Assembly (NCBI GenBank): GCA_017590115.1
Contig: JAGGNK010006559.1
Coordinates: forward strand, 13,058,499-13,122,498
Direction of reading: 5' to 3'
DNA: 64,000 nt
DNA from: Montifringilla adamsi
Taxonomy: Eukaryota; Chordata; Aves; Passeriformes; Passeridae
Positions within the stretch are counted from its first letter, which is position 1. Every line of letters begins with the position of its first letter. Positions 36,472-49,900 of the stretch are shown here, piece after piece. The position numbers and the translations under genes were made by a program. A model generated the notes under the pieces. It was not told the origin of the DNA, did no database searches, and saw nothing but the letters and a program-made list of their open reading frames with translations.

Positions 36472-39400
36472 TAAATAATTGATAATTCTGGTTAAATTCC
36501 AGTCCTGGTAATTGCACTCTACCTGAAGGAATTCCTGCTGCTGATTCACCTGTGAAAATCACAGTGGTCCTAGGCAGAGCCACCCAGAGTTGTCACAACA
36601 GGCTACGTAGCTGGCTTTGGGATGGGGCTCTTTCTTGCTGAATTGCAAGGATTCTTGCTGATGTATTTTGTGGGGATTTAGACATTTACTAGGTCAGGGA
36701 GACTGTTTAGTTCAGTTGTTGGCATGGTCACAGGAGAGAGAAGAAACTTGTGCTCCATTTCCTGAGTCAGCTGAGTCTCTGGAGCACATCTAGGACCCAG
36801 AGCCTTCTCTGGATAGTGAATAATACCCTCTGCGTCAAACATAGGTACTAAGAGTGCTTAGATCATGATCTCTTTGTTCCTGTACATGTCCAGATGTAAA
36901 GTTTTAGGTACTTTGATACAGTAGGAACAGGGTGTGAAATTGTGAATCAAATTCTTTGCTAACAGGACTCTCAGGCTGCAGAGCAGTACCTCCACTCTTT
37001 GTGCAAGAGATCCTAGAAAATAAGGTAATGCACAAGAAAGCACTGCAGCTAGTGAGAAATAAAGGCTTTCAGGTGTAGAGATTATGATGGCCAGTCAAGA
37101 ACAGGGTGTCTGAGTTTTCTTGCTATGTTTTATTCAAAAAGGGATATCCCTATTAAAAAAAAAAAAAATCCCTACATTTTTGTGGTTAGGACACTCCTAA
37201 AATGTGTGCATTTGAGTCACCTTGGAATAAATGAATTTAAGTTTATTCCCTGCTTGCATCTCAGGTAGGTGCTCAGAACACTTAATTTTCAGGGCTACCA
37301 GACTGGGTCCTCCATGGTACAAGGGAGGGATACTTTGCATGAATGTCAGCATGGCTTAAAGGTAGACCAGACACGTAACACCTCTGTTGTACCCGATGGT
37401 AGGGAGTGTGTCTTGCACAAAAGAACACATACATGGAGAACTTGTTGCCTGAGAACCTCACCATTGCTGGAAGAGATACAGACCTGGTGCCCCCTTGATA
37501 CTTTGCTGATGAGCAGAGGTTTGGAGATGTCAGAATTGGTGATTTTTCATTACCTATCCACAGCATGGTTGAGTAAATACTGTGAGGAGTCTTCCAACAT
37601 ATGAACTCATAGGAAGCCATTTCTTTGCAGCTCCTTTGGAGCAGATCAAAACTCTTTGCTTTCTAAAATAAACTGCTCCTAGTGTCTTTTGTAAAGCTGG
37701 CAAAAGAATAAGCTCAGCCTCAGTCCACATTTTCTTCTAACTTTCCCAAACAGACATTAAAATAAAACACCCTTTATTAAACATTAGGTAGGATTTTTCC
37801 TTTGATGGCTCTATGCTCCCAAAAGACAGCTCAAATCCAGGAAACATGAGGAAAGATTCAGCCATTTGAAGGGTGCAGATTTCATTGTTATTGTTTGCCA
37901 GTGAAAGAACAACAATGCATAAGAAAACATGTATACTAAATAACGCTAATTGCATTATAAAGAGCACCAGGCATCCTATAAAAACTTGTTGCCTAAATGT
38001 GTCTGTAACAATTTGTCAGTAAATGATCTTCATGCAAAAGAGCCAAAGCAATTAGCTGGGGGCTGGCTGAGCTCTGCACTCCTTTCACATGCTGTGTAGT
38101 AAAACAGACCACCAAAAAAAAAAACAAAAACCCTGTATATCTCAAAATGCTAGGTCAGTGGTTCAGCTGTTTCAGTGGAGTCTTTTCTGTGTTAATTTGC
38201 CATACTTTAGAAAGCATGTTACACATTATCCATTTTTTCACCCTCTCTTCTTTCACTGCGCCTGCTATGGTTTGGCTACATGTACCTAAGAGTAAATCCC
38301 CTGCAGATTCTAGAACTGATTCAACAAATAAGTTTCACCTGAAAGTGGACATATTTACTCTCCACATTAAGGCTGATTTTTATTTATTTATATTTTCAAG
38401 CTCTTTTGACCAACAGGTAAGTAAAAACCTAACTATGACAATGGAATAACATTGAGTTACCCCACCTGTTTCAGTTTAGTTGTTGTGATTTTAAGTTAGT
38501 GCTTTCATTTAATCTAATGAAACCTTACATCACCATCTGATTTTGAAGATATCAAGAGAAGAGTAAATGGCAGATGTATGGTATTTTCCCTTTTAAGAGG
38601 TGCTGTAATTTTATACACTAGGATAACACCCGTGGATCAAGCCACTCTGAGCTTTGGAAAACTGCAGACTGGGAATACTGTGAAGATGTGACTACAGATT
38701 CACTTATTCCTCTTTCCAAGAAAATATATGTAAGTTATAGTGGCTGCTTTGTGTTTTTATAGGCTGGAACCATATTATTCATGGGATGTGGAGTATAACA
38801 TTTATTTTGTGTTTCGACTCTTCAATTCTTCTGTAAATGCAGAAAGAGGAGAAAGCAATTTGGCTCTTGCTCTTCGCAGATGGGAAGATATGGTCTTTGA
38901 TCTTAATGTTAGAACTAGTAATCAAATGTTGGTTTCCTGGCTTTTAATGTGTGAATGAGTTGAAAGATGCTCTCAACTAGGCTAACAAGCCATGTGCAGT
39001 GGGTGAATGATGCTTTGTGTAGCTCATCCTTGACACATTTATGATATAAAACAAATGTATGAAGGTCTTTTGATCCGTGAACTAAGGCTGCCTATGGTGA
39101 CAGAGATAAGGCAGGAATATTTGGAGGTTTTGTAAAGTATCCACATGTACTGTTGTCTCCCTGCCTCTACCCTCTTTTTGCTTAACTTTCTATTTGTTAT
39201 GTGCAGTGCTTTCTGCTGGAATAGTGTAACTATTCACAATGTGAGCTTCACTATTGCACCTCCCCTGACTGGAAATAGCACAGTAAAATCTTTTTAAACC
39301 TATGGTGTCTACATTTGGGCTTGGGAAAGGACAGGGCAGCTCTTATGGCCATGCAGCTGCACAAAACCTGCTTGTTTCCTCTTTATCAATGAACAGCACC

Positions 39401-41072
39401 AAGTACTCAAGGAATTCAGCAGCTGTATTTTGCTTGGAATTATATGTGAAGGGGGATCCTCCTTCTTGTCATTTTATTTATCATTAACAGCCATTTTAAT
39501 TTCTTCCCAGCGGCAATTATACTGATATCACCACAACTAAATCAGAAATGACACTGTAGTGGTTATGTTGTGTTGACTGGGCATCACCTAATTTTTAAGT
39601 GGCATTCTTGCCCCATCATTGTGATTGTATCCCTTTCTAATAAGTAAGATAAGAAAAGATCTACATAATGGGAAAACATACATATTAATATATTCCATGA
39701 CAAACATGTTAACTTTACATATTAATCATGGTAAATAGAAGTCATGTTTTACATTTTTCCTCTTCAGTACACTTTTCTCTTGACAGCTTGCTTTCCCTCT
39801 GGTTCTGTTCTTTCCTGGTGTACATTCCACTGCCTCTGGTCACCCTGTTAGTTGCAGAAGGAGAAGGCAGGTCACATCTGCCTGGTTAAAAGGAAAAAAA
39901 AGGAAAAACAATGTTACTGGATAACGTAATATTGCTGCTCTCCTCACTGCATTCAGGTCTGCATGAAGGGACTCAAACATGTGGAATAAACATATGTGTG
40001 TGATAATGAGATTGTTGGTGGAAAGTCATCTTGAAAAGACAAGGAGCAATTAAGCTTGCTTACTTATACAAGTTAGAATGACAAGATGCCAGTGCTGGTC
40101 CCGCTCATCCATATAATAGGGTTCTCCTTCCCTGCTTAGCTGTATTGGGAGAAGCATTTCCTGTCAAACCTCTGCCATGACTCCACCATAAAGCAATCTG
40201 CCTTCCTCCCTTTCATACACCATTCATTCTCACACTTGCATCACTGTTCTGATTTCAACTGAGTGCCTGCTAGCAAGCACCTGTATTAGAATAATTTAAG
40301 ATTTCAATGCAAAGCCTTCATATAACTGAGTATTTATTTGTATTGGTGTACTCTCTCCTCCAATTTTAATTGAATACTTAAAGATGTCAGTGGGGAGATG
40401 TGCAGGTTGTTCACAAATGCTTAATAATGTGATGTGTGGAGTCAACAAATAATGCACCTTTCTTTTGCTATCTTGAAGATTTAGATAGGATATCTTGGAT
40501 GCTATTGACAAGGAGAGGAGTGTGGAACAATAGGAACATATGATAGTGTTAGATAACAATAGCTATCCTCATGCATCTTGAATTGAATGATGAAGCCATC
40601 AATTAGAGAAATAGCCCTCTGAGTATGTACCATGGACAAGATGAATACCAGTACATTGCATTTCTGAATGGAGATCTCAGTGATCTGTAATTCAGAAAGG
40701 CAATGAACAGTATACACAGTCAAACTAATTCTATTACTTTGAAAATCAGAAATCTTTTGCCCATTTTTTTTTTTGGTTTTGTGGTTTATTTATTTTTTTT
40801 TTTTAGCTACAAGACTCTTTCAGACACTGAAGGTATTTGTACTTTATATTAATAACTTAAACAGTTGCTTGTCTGGTCTCTTAATTAATTCTTACACACA
40901 GGCATGGGGATCAATTCACACCCCCTTTGAACTCTAACAGAGTCCCTCTCCATAACAAGGAGCAGACCTGGCATACACTCTATGCCATAGACTCTTCAAC
41001 CTAAATTCTCTCGTGTTTTCTTTGGAATGTCTGATAGTTTCTATCCCTTCTGCACCTCCCAGATTTTGGGAG

Positions 41073-41148
41073 GTTTTCTTTTTGGTTTTTTTTTTTTGTG
41101 GGTTTTTTTTTTTTTTTGTTTTGTCTTGTTATGTTTTGTTGTTGTTTT
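41073..41148. repeat. T-rich low-complexity tract
   Basis: T homopolymer runs interrupted by G, grading into (GTTTT)n and (GTT)n units. No retroposon body is recognised next to it. Confidence 0.8.
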
Positions 41149-42824
41149 AAATAATCATTAGTATTGTTTATAGCAGAAAAGCAACAGAAAGAGTCAAAGA
41201 GACTGAAGCTGCATTATAATAAGTAAGGAATTCCCAGCTTTTACAGTTTCTGGTTATCAGTTTAATTTCTTTTACTTACATTTCAAAGTGAGTAAATATT
41301 CCACGGTCAGGGCCAAAATTTATTCTTGTATTTGGTACCTATGTACCAAAATGTACAGCAGCAGCATTAGATAGTGAAAATGGCTCTGTAGGAGAATAAA
41401 GAAAAAATATGAGGAAAGGCTATAATTAACAGAGTATTTGACTAACTGTAAAATACGATTAAAGGAATGAAAATAAGTATTCATGACCATTATCTATATT
41501 ATTATTACTTTTGGTTGAGGTTTTGTTTAACATGGACTCCTCTGTGTGAAATCAGCTTTATGATCTAAATGTTTAGGTCCTCTTCATGTTTGTTTGCTTG
41601 TATGCAGAAGGTCATTATATTAAAAAATGGATCCTACCAGGCATGCCAGTGATTGTTGCAGTGAAAAATTTCTAGAGCCTTAGGGGATAGAAGAAAAAGT
41701 CACTGCCTTTCCCAGAAGCATCTGAACAGGCTAATGGAGTTTAGTGGATCTCAAATGTATTGACAATATATGGCCTGATGAGGGTAAGAAAACGCTCAGG
41801 TCTTTCAGGATAACAGCAGGTAAAAGAAATTGCTGTAGCTTTCCCCCTTCTAAACCTAATCAAATGAAACCACCTACAGGCCAATATGCTTCTTGAGTGC
41901 ACTTTGCCCTGGAAATAATGTTGTTTTATCACTCAAAACATAAATAATGCAATAAAAGAAAATGGTTGATGTCTTCTTAATGAGCTATTGTTAAGGCACC
42001 CTTCACTCTTATCTCTTTTCATAGCCTGATGCAAAGAGCAGCATCCAGTGGTCGAAAGCATATTTTGAGTGCTGCTAAGAAAGTACAAATGAGAAAACAG
42101 GTTTTAATTATACTGCTTACTGCATGTAGAGGTCCATGTGGTTTGACTGGCTGTGTTAGGACACCCTGTAATTTGGAGGAATTCTCTGTGCACTGGCACC
42201 ATAAATGTACTGCTATCAAAAGGATGGTTAATAATCTAAAGTTGGCTGTTAACATTGCTGGAGCTGGTGTCTATAATTTCAGTGAGTGACCTGAATGACT
42301 CTGCAATGAAAGACTGAAATGTCACTCTCCTCCTTTACTTTGTTTGCCTTGAGCAAAGACTGCTCCAGATTGTGTACATCCACCGAGGTCCAAATGATGA
42401 AAGGGCAGTGTGTAAGTGTGGATTCAAGGCTCAGCTAAATCTCCCTGCTCTGGCAGAACAGTAGGGGAACATGAGGAAGAGGGCATTGGTGAAAAATAGG
42501 ATGATGTCCTCTGGAGCAGCTTCCACTATGACTATCTTTTCCCATCTCTGAGCAAGTAAAAGTGAGCCTGGCTGTAGGGACCTAGCTCTCCCTGGCTCTC
42601 TTAGCTGCCAGCCACAAGTAAATCAGACCTGATGCCTGTGGCTAAAGGCAAAGCAAATGGTTTCCATTACCCAGGTATTTATTTTGCACCTGCTGCTGTG
42701 ACATCTGTGTAATAACAGTTACATATGACAAAAGGTAGTCTGACCTGACTTCGAGTATTTCATTGCTTTTTTTCATTGTGCTGAGTGAGCAAGCAAGCAG
42801 AGAACTCATATTCTTAATGGGAGG

Positions 42825-42885
42825 TAGAATTGTAGAATCATTTAGGATGGAAAAGACCTTTAAGATCATCAAGGTGCCACAGACC
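42825..42885 (-). mobile_element. CR1 LINE 3'-tail fragment
   Basis: GTAGAATCATTTAGGATGGA and AAAGACCTTTAAGATCATCA match the reverse complement of the last ~60 bases of CR1 (family wording: 'agaatcattaaggttggaaaagacctctaagatcatc'). Similarity stops shortly afterwards, so this is a very short, 5'-truncated insertion or a fragment. Confidence 0.8.
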
Positions 42886-45800
42886 ATCCAGCTGAGACAC
42901 CTGTGGAGTGGCAAGTGCAAAGACCTTTGCTGTCAGGAATCTTAAACCCTTGTTTCCGATGTGCCTCGCTGGTACAGCTCAGATGCAGTAAAGGAGTAAA
43001 ATACTATCAGTAAATTTCAGAAAGTTCAGTATTTGCATTTCATTTGGAAACCTATGACATTTTGGCATTTTTTTCACTGGAAGGCCAGAGCAAGGCTGAT
43101 TGAAGATCAGTGTCGGCATTAAAATATACAAGGTATGGAGAGCTGGCGTGCTTCAGAGCAAAGCCAGACTGCCAGGCACGGAACTAGGGCAACCCTGGAC
43201 ACAGAATAGGACTGTTGGGGTTGGTGTTTTTTTTTTTTAAATACAGCATTGAACAAAGAGATTAAGTCACCCACAACACTCTGAAACAGTATCTTCTTGG
43301 AGTGATACAAACTCTTAGAGCAAATATGCTTGTCTTCAGAGCTTCGTTCATATTGCCTGATGCACACGTGTCAGGACTGGGGGTTGTTCAACCTTTCCCC
43401 TTACAGTGGCAGATAGGAAAGCCCTGGAACAGCACCATTCTCTCTATTCTCTCTGGTACAGTATGGATAGTTTTCAAGGACTAAGAAACTTTTCCATCAT
43501 TTGGATAAGCATGGATGTCACTTGTACTCTTGCAAAATTATGATGAGAAGCACCAAAAAAATCTAAGCCTGAGTGACCATTCCCCTCCAGCCATCTTGGA
43601 GGTGCTATCAACATTTTGTTTACTGAAAATATTAAAAGGTACTGCTGCCATTTATATATGACTGGTAAAGTTCTGACTCTATTTCTGGAAGCAAAGAAAT
43701 AATTGCTTTCACCTTCCCACCTTACATTGTCTGTAATTAGTTGAAAATGTGACATAATGCCAGGAAGATGGAAGAAAATAATCTAGAAAGCAAGGACACT
43801 GGCATTAGTGCTTGCTGCAGTATATTTGTGAAGCATTTCTTAGATTTAAGACTGTATCTGATTTACATGGTGGGGGAAAAGCCTGAACTCATCTCAGGTG
43901 AAGCACAGACTTTGGCTTTCCTCCAGTCACCACTATCAACATCCTTTTTTTGCCCCTGTTAGATACAACCCTCATCTCTACAGCACCTTTTATCTAAAGC
44001 ACACCACTCATCTTACACGGTTCTACTTCATACCACGTGACACAGTGCTGAAATGTTTTGAATTGCTACAATTTCAAGTTTGTGGAAAAGAATGAATATT
44101 TGGCTATTTCCTCTTTGCACCATGATGTGCATTTTGTGACTGCTGAGTATCACAGCTTTTCACAAACAAGAAAGGAAGAAATGCCAAAGAAGTTGCTTCA
44201 TCACATTAACAGAATGAGAGACACTGCAAATTAAATCACACAGGTGGAAAAGCACCTTGGTGGGTTGTTTTCAGGTTTCTTTCCCTCATGTTGCTAGTAA
44301 AGATCTCACGCGTTGTGAAGAAAAATTGTCTGTTTCTGTGGAAAATGTAAAATGTATATATTTGCCATAAATCTACTCAAATTTTCTGCAGAGCATATAG
44401 GCAAAACTCTGTGCTTTCTTAGGTTTACATATATTACAAGACAACTTGACCTATCCCCCACTGAAAAGGGAGAGAAAAGCCTGAAACACTTCCAGCAGCC
44501 TCCCTCTCTATTATTTGCACCCTTTATTTTTTTGTTGGCAGTAGGGAGGGAAGCAGAGAGAAAGAAGGAGAAGGGATGGAAAACGGAGCTATCAAGTAAG
44601 TCAAGATTGTGACTTACAGGAGTGAGGGGAAAAGCTGTTTGTTTTTTTTTTTAACTACGATGGACAATAATCTGTCCTTTACAGTCCCATTCATTGAGAG
44701 AATACCCAGGAACTGGAGGGTTGTCTTTTTAGCAGTTACTCCAGAGCAAGGTTTGCTTTGCCACTGCCCATCACCTGAGAGCTCAGAGCTTGCAAAGCTG
44801 CTGCCATTGCCACCATGGCTCTTACAACATCACTGACTGCAAACACTGAATTTCTGCATTGACTGAACTGAGTTTCCCAAGACTTTGGGAGTTATCTGGA
44901 GGCCCTGGGAAATTTCACTACAACTTGAGGTTAGGCAGGTCTGTGCATTAAAACTGTTTTTTTGCAGCAGCATGAACACACACACACAGAAACAAGAGCC
45001 AGGTTCTCCTCAGAGACTGTTTTTACACTGTTTCAAGAGCGTTATTCTTGTTCCTCATTTACATTCCCAGGAGAGGAAACTGACTCAATATCTCTCTTAT
45101 TTGCAGGCACTTGTGATAGCAGATTGAGGTTTCCCAGCTCAGTAAGAAGTCAAATGACCCAGTAACTGACTCTGCATCTCGATTACTGAGGATACAGGAA
45201 AAATAATGTATTTTATCCACTTTCATCTGGCTACTCTTGCCACACCCTGTGCAGGGAGGAAAGGTACCTTATGCTGCTTGTATGCAGGGGTTATTTTGGA
45301 AGTAACACAACCCAAGGAGAACCCCTCATTAGGGCTTCAATGAGGGATTACACACAGGTGTCAAGGTGCAAATAAGCTAGGCATTTTTCAGCGTTATTCT
45401 TGTTTAGTGTTATGAAATGGCCTTCAAAACTCGGGATTGCAAATAAAACTTTCCAACAGGCTGCCAGGAATAGTTGCGCCAATAATGCCATGCCAATGTG
45501 AATGAAGTTGGAGTGTTTTTCTTTGCAGCAATCAGACATGCCACACAATGCATTTCTGTGGAGTTCTCTTTCTTGGGTGGTTGAAATCACTTGGCTGGCA
45601 GCCTCGTGCCTCCCAGCTCACCTGAGGCATGCTGTAATCAGCCAGAACCGCACTGCATGTCATGTCTTACTGCTTCCAGAAAATATACAAATTTCCTTTC
45701 CTTCTATCCCTTTGTGAATGAGTCCCTTAGGGGTATGGTTTTAAGACAGCGCACAAGAAGCCTTTGCACAGATCCTCGTAACGCATAATGAGATTTGTGT

Positions 45801-46345
45801 GCCTGCCTACTTTCTCTGGAAATGAACCCTAGAACAGCAGAAGTGACTTGGTCTGGCACTTGCTTGGTTCTTTTGACCTCCCTCTTGTGACACAAGATAA
45901 AGACTTCCCCCTCCTTCTCTTACAGAAAGCCTGGAGGGTAGGTTTTTATGATGTGCTGTCTGGTCTTGCAGTAAACAGAGACATTTCTTCAGGTTTTTAG
46001 AGTCACCAGCTCCCGTTCTGAAGAAAGATACAGTTGTTCAGCACTTCATGGGATAAACTTGTCTTAAGAGTACAGGTGCAATGAGTCTGCATGTCCTATG
46101 ACAGAAGGCTTGAATGCAGAGGTTTTGCTTCAAAATGACATCAGAAAACACTGTTAAGTCCCAGAGAGGTAACTGCTTATGACAAGTAGAAAAGTCTCAC
46201 CTGCAGAATAGGTGCCAACAGCTCATGCTCTTTCCAAGACGTTTTTTTGTTATTACTGCACCCTGCAGTATTCAGTCAAGTGGCTCATTGAAAATTCCCC
46301 TACAAAAACTCATGTAAGCTTCTTGTACACAGCCCATCTTTAATG

Positions 46346-46384
46346 TTTTTTTTGTAAGACCTACAAAAAAAAAAAAAAAAAAAG
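46346..46384. repeat. Poly(T)/poly(A) foldback
   Basis: TTTTTTTTGTA, a five-base spacer AGACC, and TACAAAAAAAA form a perfect 11-base-pair stem. The A side continues to about 20 residues. It could be a chance expansion or a rearranged A-tail. Confidence 0.7.
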
Positions 46385-47589
46385 AGAAAGAACATGCTAT
46401 AAACGACCACCAAAACCTCTGGGCTGTTATGGATTGTAGGAAGGTTTCTTGCAGTCTGCCAGGATCCATGCTGAGTGCCTGGGGAGCTGAAAACTGCTCT
46501 TGTCCTGTGATAAGGGCTTTACATGAAGCAGGCTCTGCTGGAGGCACAGCAACTTACAACTTGTGTTGAACCAGCACTGCCAAAATGCCCCTCATAGGCA
46601 GCATCAACTGAAGTGATGTCAAAAATTCTCCTGCCCTATAACCTAAGTAAAGAATGTGAGTTTAATGGGGAAAGATACATTGAAAAGTAGAACTGAGATC
46701 AAGATACTGTGTGCCTAGGCCATGTAACAGAACTGTGCTCTCTTTCACTGAAAACCAGCAGGCTGTACCTCACAGTTTCTTGGGTTTTGCCTTGGGCCTG
46801 GTCTAGATGTACTTCTGCACTAGTAAAACACAGCAAGTGCAGTAAGTGTTTACCCCCTTTGACGTTACCATTTCATCTGGTCTAATAAGATCCAGCTTTT
46901 ATTTATGTGTGTAGCTGTGCCTGTGAGAGGCAGGAAGAACACACCAGCTGGGCAGGAAAAAGGAAAAAGAAAAAAAAAAAATATTCCCGGGTACCTACCC
47001 AAGGAGTTAATGCATTGGGGCATATGTGAAGGAGTTAAAACACTATGCAGGTACAGATCCTGTGGCAATTACAAATGTTATTGAAATAAAAACCAGAAAC
47101 AGGAAGCCAAAAAACAGGTCCCTAAGGCAGGCATCTGTCTTAAATGATATCATTTGTCAAGTTTCCAGCATTTTGTGGTTGTGAACACAAAAAGAAGTTC
47201 TGTGTTACACTAAGGACATTACATAGTCATTAGTTGGAATGTTCCTGAAGTACATAATACAGGATTTTCATTTAATAAGAAGCAGCTACTTGCAACTGCA
47301 TTGCACATAAAATAAATTCTGGGCACGCTAATTGCCATTCAAGGATCTTCTACCTAATTTTTGACAGGCTTTTCTTCCCCTCCCCCCTTAGACTACACTG
47401 CAAAAATTGTAAGCAGATTCTATTACTGAAGTTTTCAAATCTTCGGAGAATATTTTCTTATTTCTGAAATCTGAATTTCTTCAGTCATGAATTATGAAGG
47501 TTTTAATGCAGAGATTAAAGAACAAAAGAAAAAAAAACAAGTTATCTACAGGAATATTTTAGCAAGAAGTGGTGTTGTAAGAAGGCAAA

Positions 47590-47591
47590 AT

Positions 47592-47641
<50 letters not shown>

Positions 47642-47642
47642 G
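47590..47642. repeat. (TATACA)n hexanucleotide microsatellite
   Basis: About eight to nine nearly perfect copies of the hexamer TATACA in phase, ending at ATGCATG. It is alternating purine-pyrimidine throughout. Confidence 0.93.
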
Positions 47643-48837
47643 CATGTCTCTTGGTACAATCTCTCCAAGTCATGCCCCTCCCTGTCTTGAAGAACAAACC
47701 TAGCTTTAATTAATTGGTTTAGTTCCTCTATCTGAACACTATTAGTGCATTAGTTTTAACTAATATATAAGCTTCCCCCTTGCTGCCCTGCCAATGACCT
47801 TAAGCTTCACATGGTAGGAAAGCCACTTGCTGTAGAATAGAAAAGTAATTTATCCACCATGATTGTTCAGCCCTGGCCCCTCTGTAAAACGGCAACTGAC
47901 AATTGTGCTGTGTTATGGATGGTACGTTTGTGGTGTGTACAATAGTGTGCAGAGCATCAAACTCCCTTCGCTGAACACCACAGGCAGGATTTGAAAACTC
48001 ATCGTAGAGAGAAGCGACCACTTGCTGAGCAATGTCCCTCCATTTCCAAATCTTTTTTTTTTTTCAAGTAACTCCCCCCATTTTTTTTTCTCAAAAGAAA
48101 GATCAGTGTTGTTTTCTCAGCTTAAGTTAGAGCAGTATGTAGTTTTCCATTCATAAAAGTATGTCATAATAATAACAATGAAAAAAGAGGTTACATAGCT
48201 TTTATTTTACCTGGGATTTTCCCGCTTCTTTCCACATTTCAGCATTTAGCATATTCCCTCAAAACATAATAAATTTCTATTCTGTAGCTTAAGGGATCCA
48301 TCAGTTAAAATGTTAGTCTTTCATCTTTATTACCCTCCCATTAAAATGAAAGAAACCGGGACACACTTCAGTTTAGAAGAAGCAATTTAGTTGGTAATGT
48401 CCTTACTACTCAAGTCTTTACAAAGAGAGAAAGTGCATTATTGCTTATATTTCACACATCTATCTGCATAAGAAGCAACTAAAGCTTTCAGACACATATG
48501 ATATTAAATTTAATAATATTCTTTGATTAGATTATTTTATTACAACATTTTTCCATTACTAGTCATTTCCCGTACACATTTACATTCATAAAACCTGCAG
48601 GTTTTTCTTTGTTTGTATGTGTTTATATGTATTCATAAAGCAAGGAAAAGATTTTCTGGTTTGCTACAGCTGTTAGATTCAAAAAGAACAGATTAATAAC
48701 TAGCCACCACGTAGGACTAGGTTTTCTTGTACACTGCACCAGTAACCCTTTGCTATAATGAGGACACAAAGAGGCTCACATCAGGCTGCTCCTCTTCTTC
48801 ATAACTCAAAAGCGTCACAGTGGCAATAGCCTCTAGT

Positions 48838-48962
48838 GCTATTTGTCTTTAGTGCAGTTGTGACACTTCGGCATGATCCATAATTTGGCAGCTATTTACC
48901 GTGACATTTCCCTTCAGTGCAGCCATAACATTCAGTGAAGCCATTATTTGGTTCCATTTACC
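48838..48962. repeat. Degenerate tandem repeat, about 62 bp unit, two copies
   Basis: Two consecutive segments share ordered blocks. The first has CTTTAGTGCAG, ATAATTTGGCAGC and TATTTACC. The second has CTTCAGTGCAG, ATTATTTGGTTCC and ATTTACC. Spacing between equivalent blocks is about 62 bases. A weaker third half-unit (TCTAGTGCTATTTGT) may precede. It looks like an old local duplication. Confidence 0.5.
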
Positions 48963-49604
48963 ATATAAATTGTATTGTCGTGCATGCATGCTAGCAGCTA
49001 CATTAGGTACCTGAAAATGAGTAAATCTTGTAAAATAGATACTAACAGCTATTCAGCAGAGAAATTTCTTTACTCCTCAGACAGAAGTAGGAATATATAT
49101 AATATCTGCAAACACTACTGCAAACTTTTCCTTGAGAGATTGCAATTATCTGTATTTACATGGCACAGCAGTTATTCATATCCACTTACTAAATATACAC
49201 TTTATGTGCATATACATTACACACATTTGCACGCACACAAACATACAGCAAACTACTGGTTGGTAGAAACCCAACTTGATTCAAAAAGGTATTAGGAGAA
49301 TCCAGCATAGCAATTAAGTAGGAAGCATATCTGTAAAATGTGCTGAGGGTTGCAAGCCAGGAGAGAGCGAGTGAGTACGTGTGTGTCCGTGTGCGCGTGC
49401 GTATGCACACATGTGACAGACTCAGGAAAAAAGCCAGCTCTTCATCTAGTTCTTTGTTGTTTTTCCATGGAAGCATATGTGTGTAGGGAAGGGAAATTCG
49501 GTTATTAGCCTCAGCAAACAATGCCAGATTCCTCTGTAGCAAATTCATTTAGAAAGGTAAAATTAGGATGTAGTGCTAGCGACCACATCTCAATGAGCGG
49601 CTAT

Positions 49605-49900
49605 TATTAATAGTATTATTATTTAAATCCCTGCTCTCTACATATAGTATACTTAGTACTTCCAAGGCAAATGTATTATTATTTTTAATCATTTAAGTCC
49701 CCACTGTGCACACAGCTTTTAATACACCTTTTTTGCAAGCATATTAAGTGTATTGTTATTAATCCCTTGCTGTGACTCTACAGTATTTCTTTTCCTTGTA
49801 TGTTCAATGTCCTATCATCATTTAAACCTCTCAGTGTGTGCATGCCATATACATTTTCCTAGGCATCTAATATTTAAACATTATTTAAATCCATCATAGC
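49605..49900. repeat. Degenerate tandem array, about 65 bp unit, five anchors
   Basis: A recurring anchor close to ATTTAAATCCC starts at 49,621, 49,691, 49,756, 49,820 and 49,883, giving spacings of 70, 65, 64 and 63 bases. Between anchors, a CTGTGCACACA-like block, a T-rich block and TATTATTATT-like words recur in the same order. The copies are diverged, so this is an ancient minisatellite or stepwise duplication and not a simple AT-rich coincidence. Confidence 0.55.

Larger units (their letters stand above)
36475..47585. other. Gene-free intergenic DNA
   Basis: No protein-like frame and no RNA gene recognised. It contains a ~60-base CR1 tail at 42.83 kb, T-rich low-complexity DNA at 41.07-41.15 kb, a poly(A) run with an adjacent perfect short inverted repeat at 46.35 kb, and otherwise unique AT-rich sequence. 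Confidence 0.55.

Noticed and set aside
48838..49900. A CRISPR-like reading of the periodic repeats
   Set aside because: The genome is vertebrate, the repeats are diverged and lack identical repeat cores with unique spacers; they are degenerate tandem duplications.
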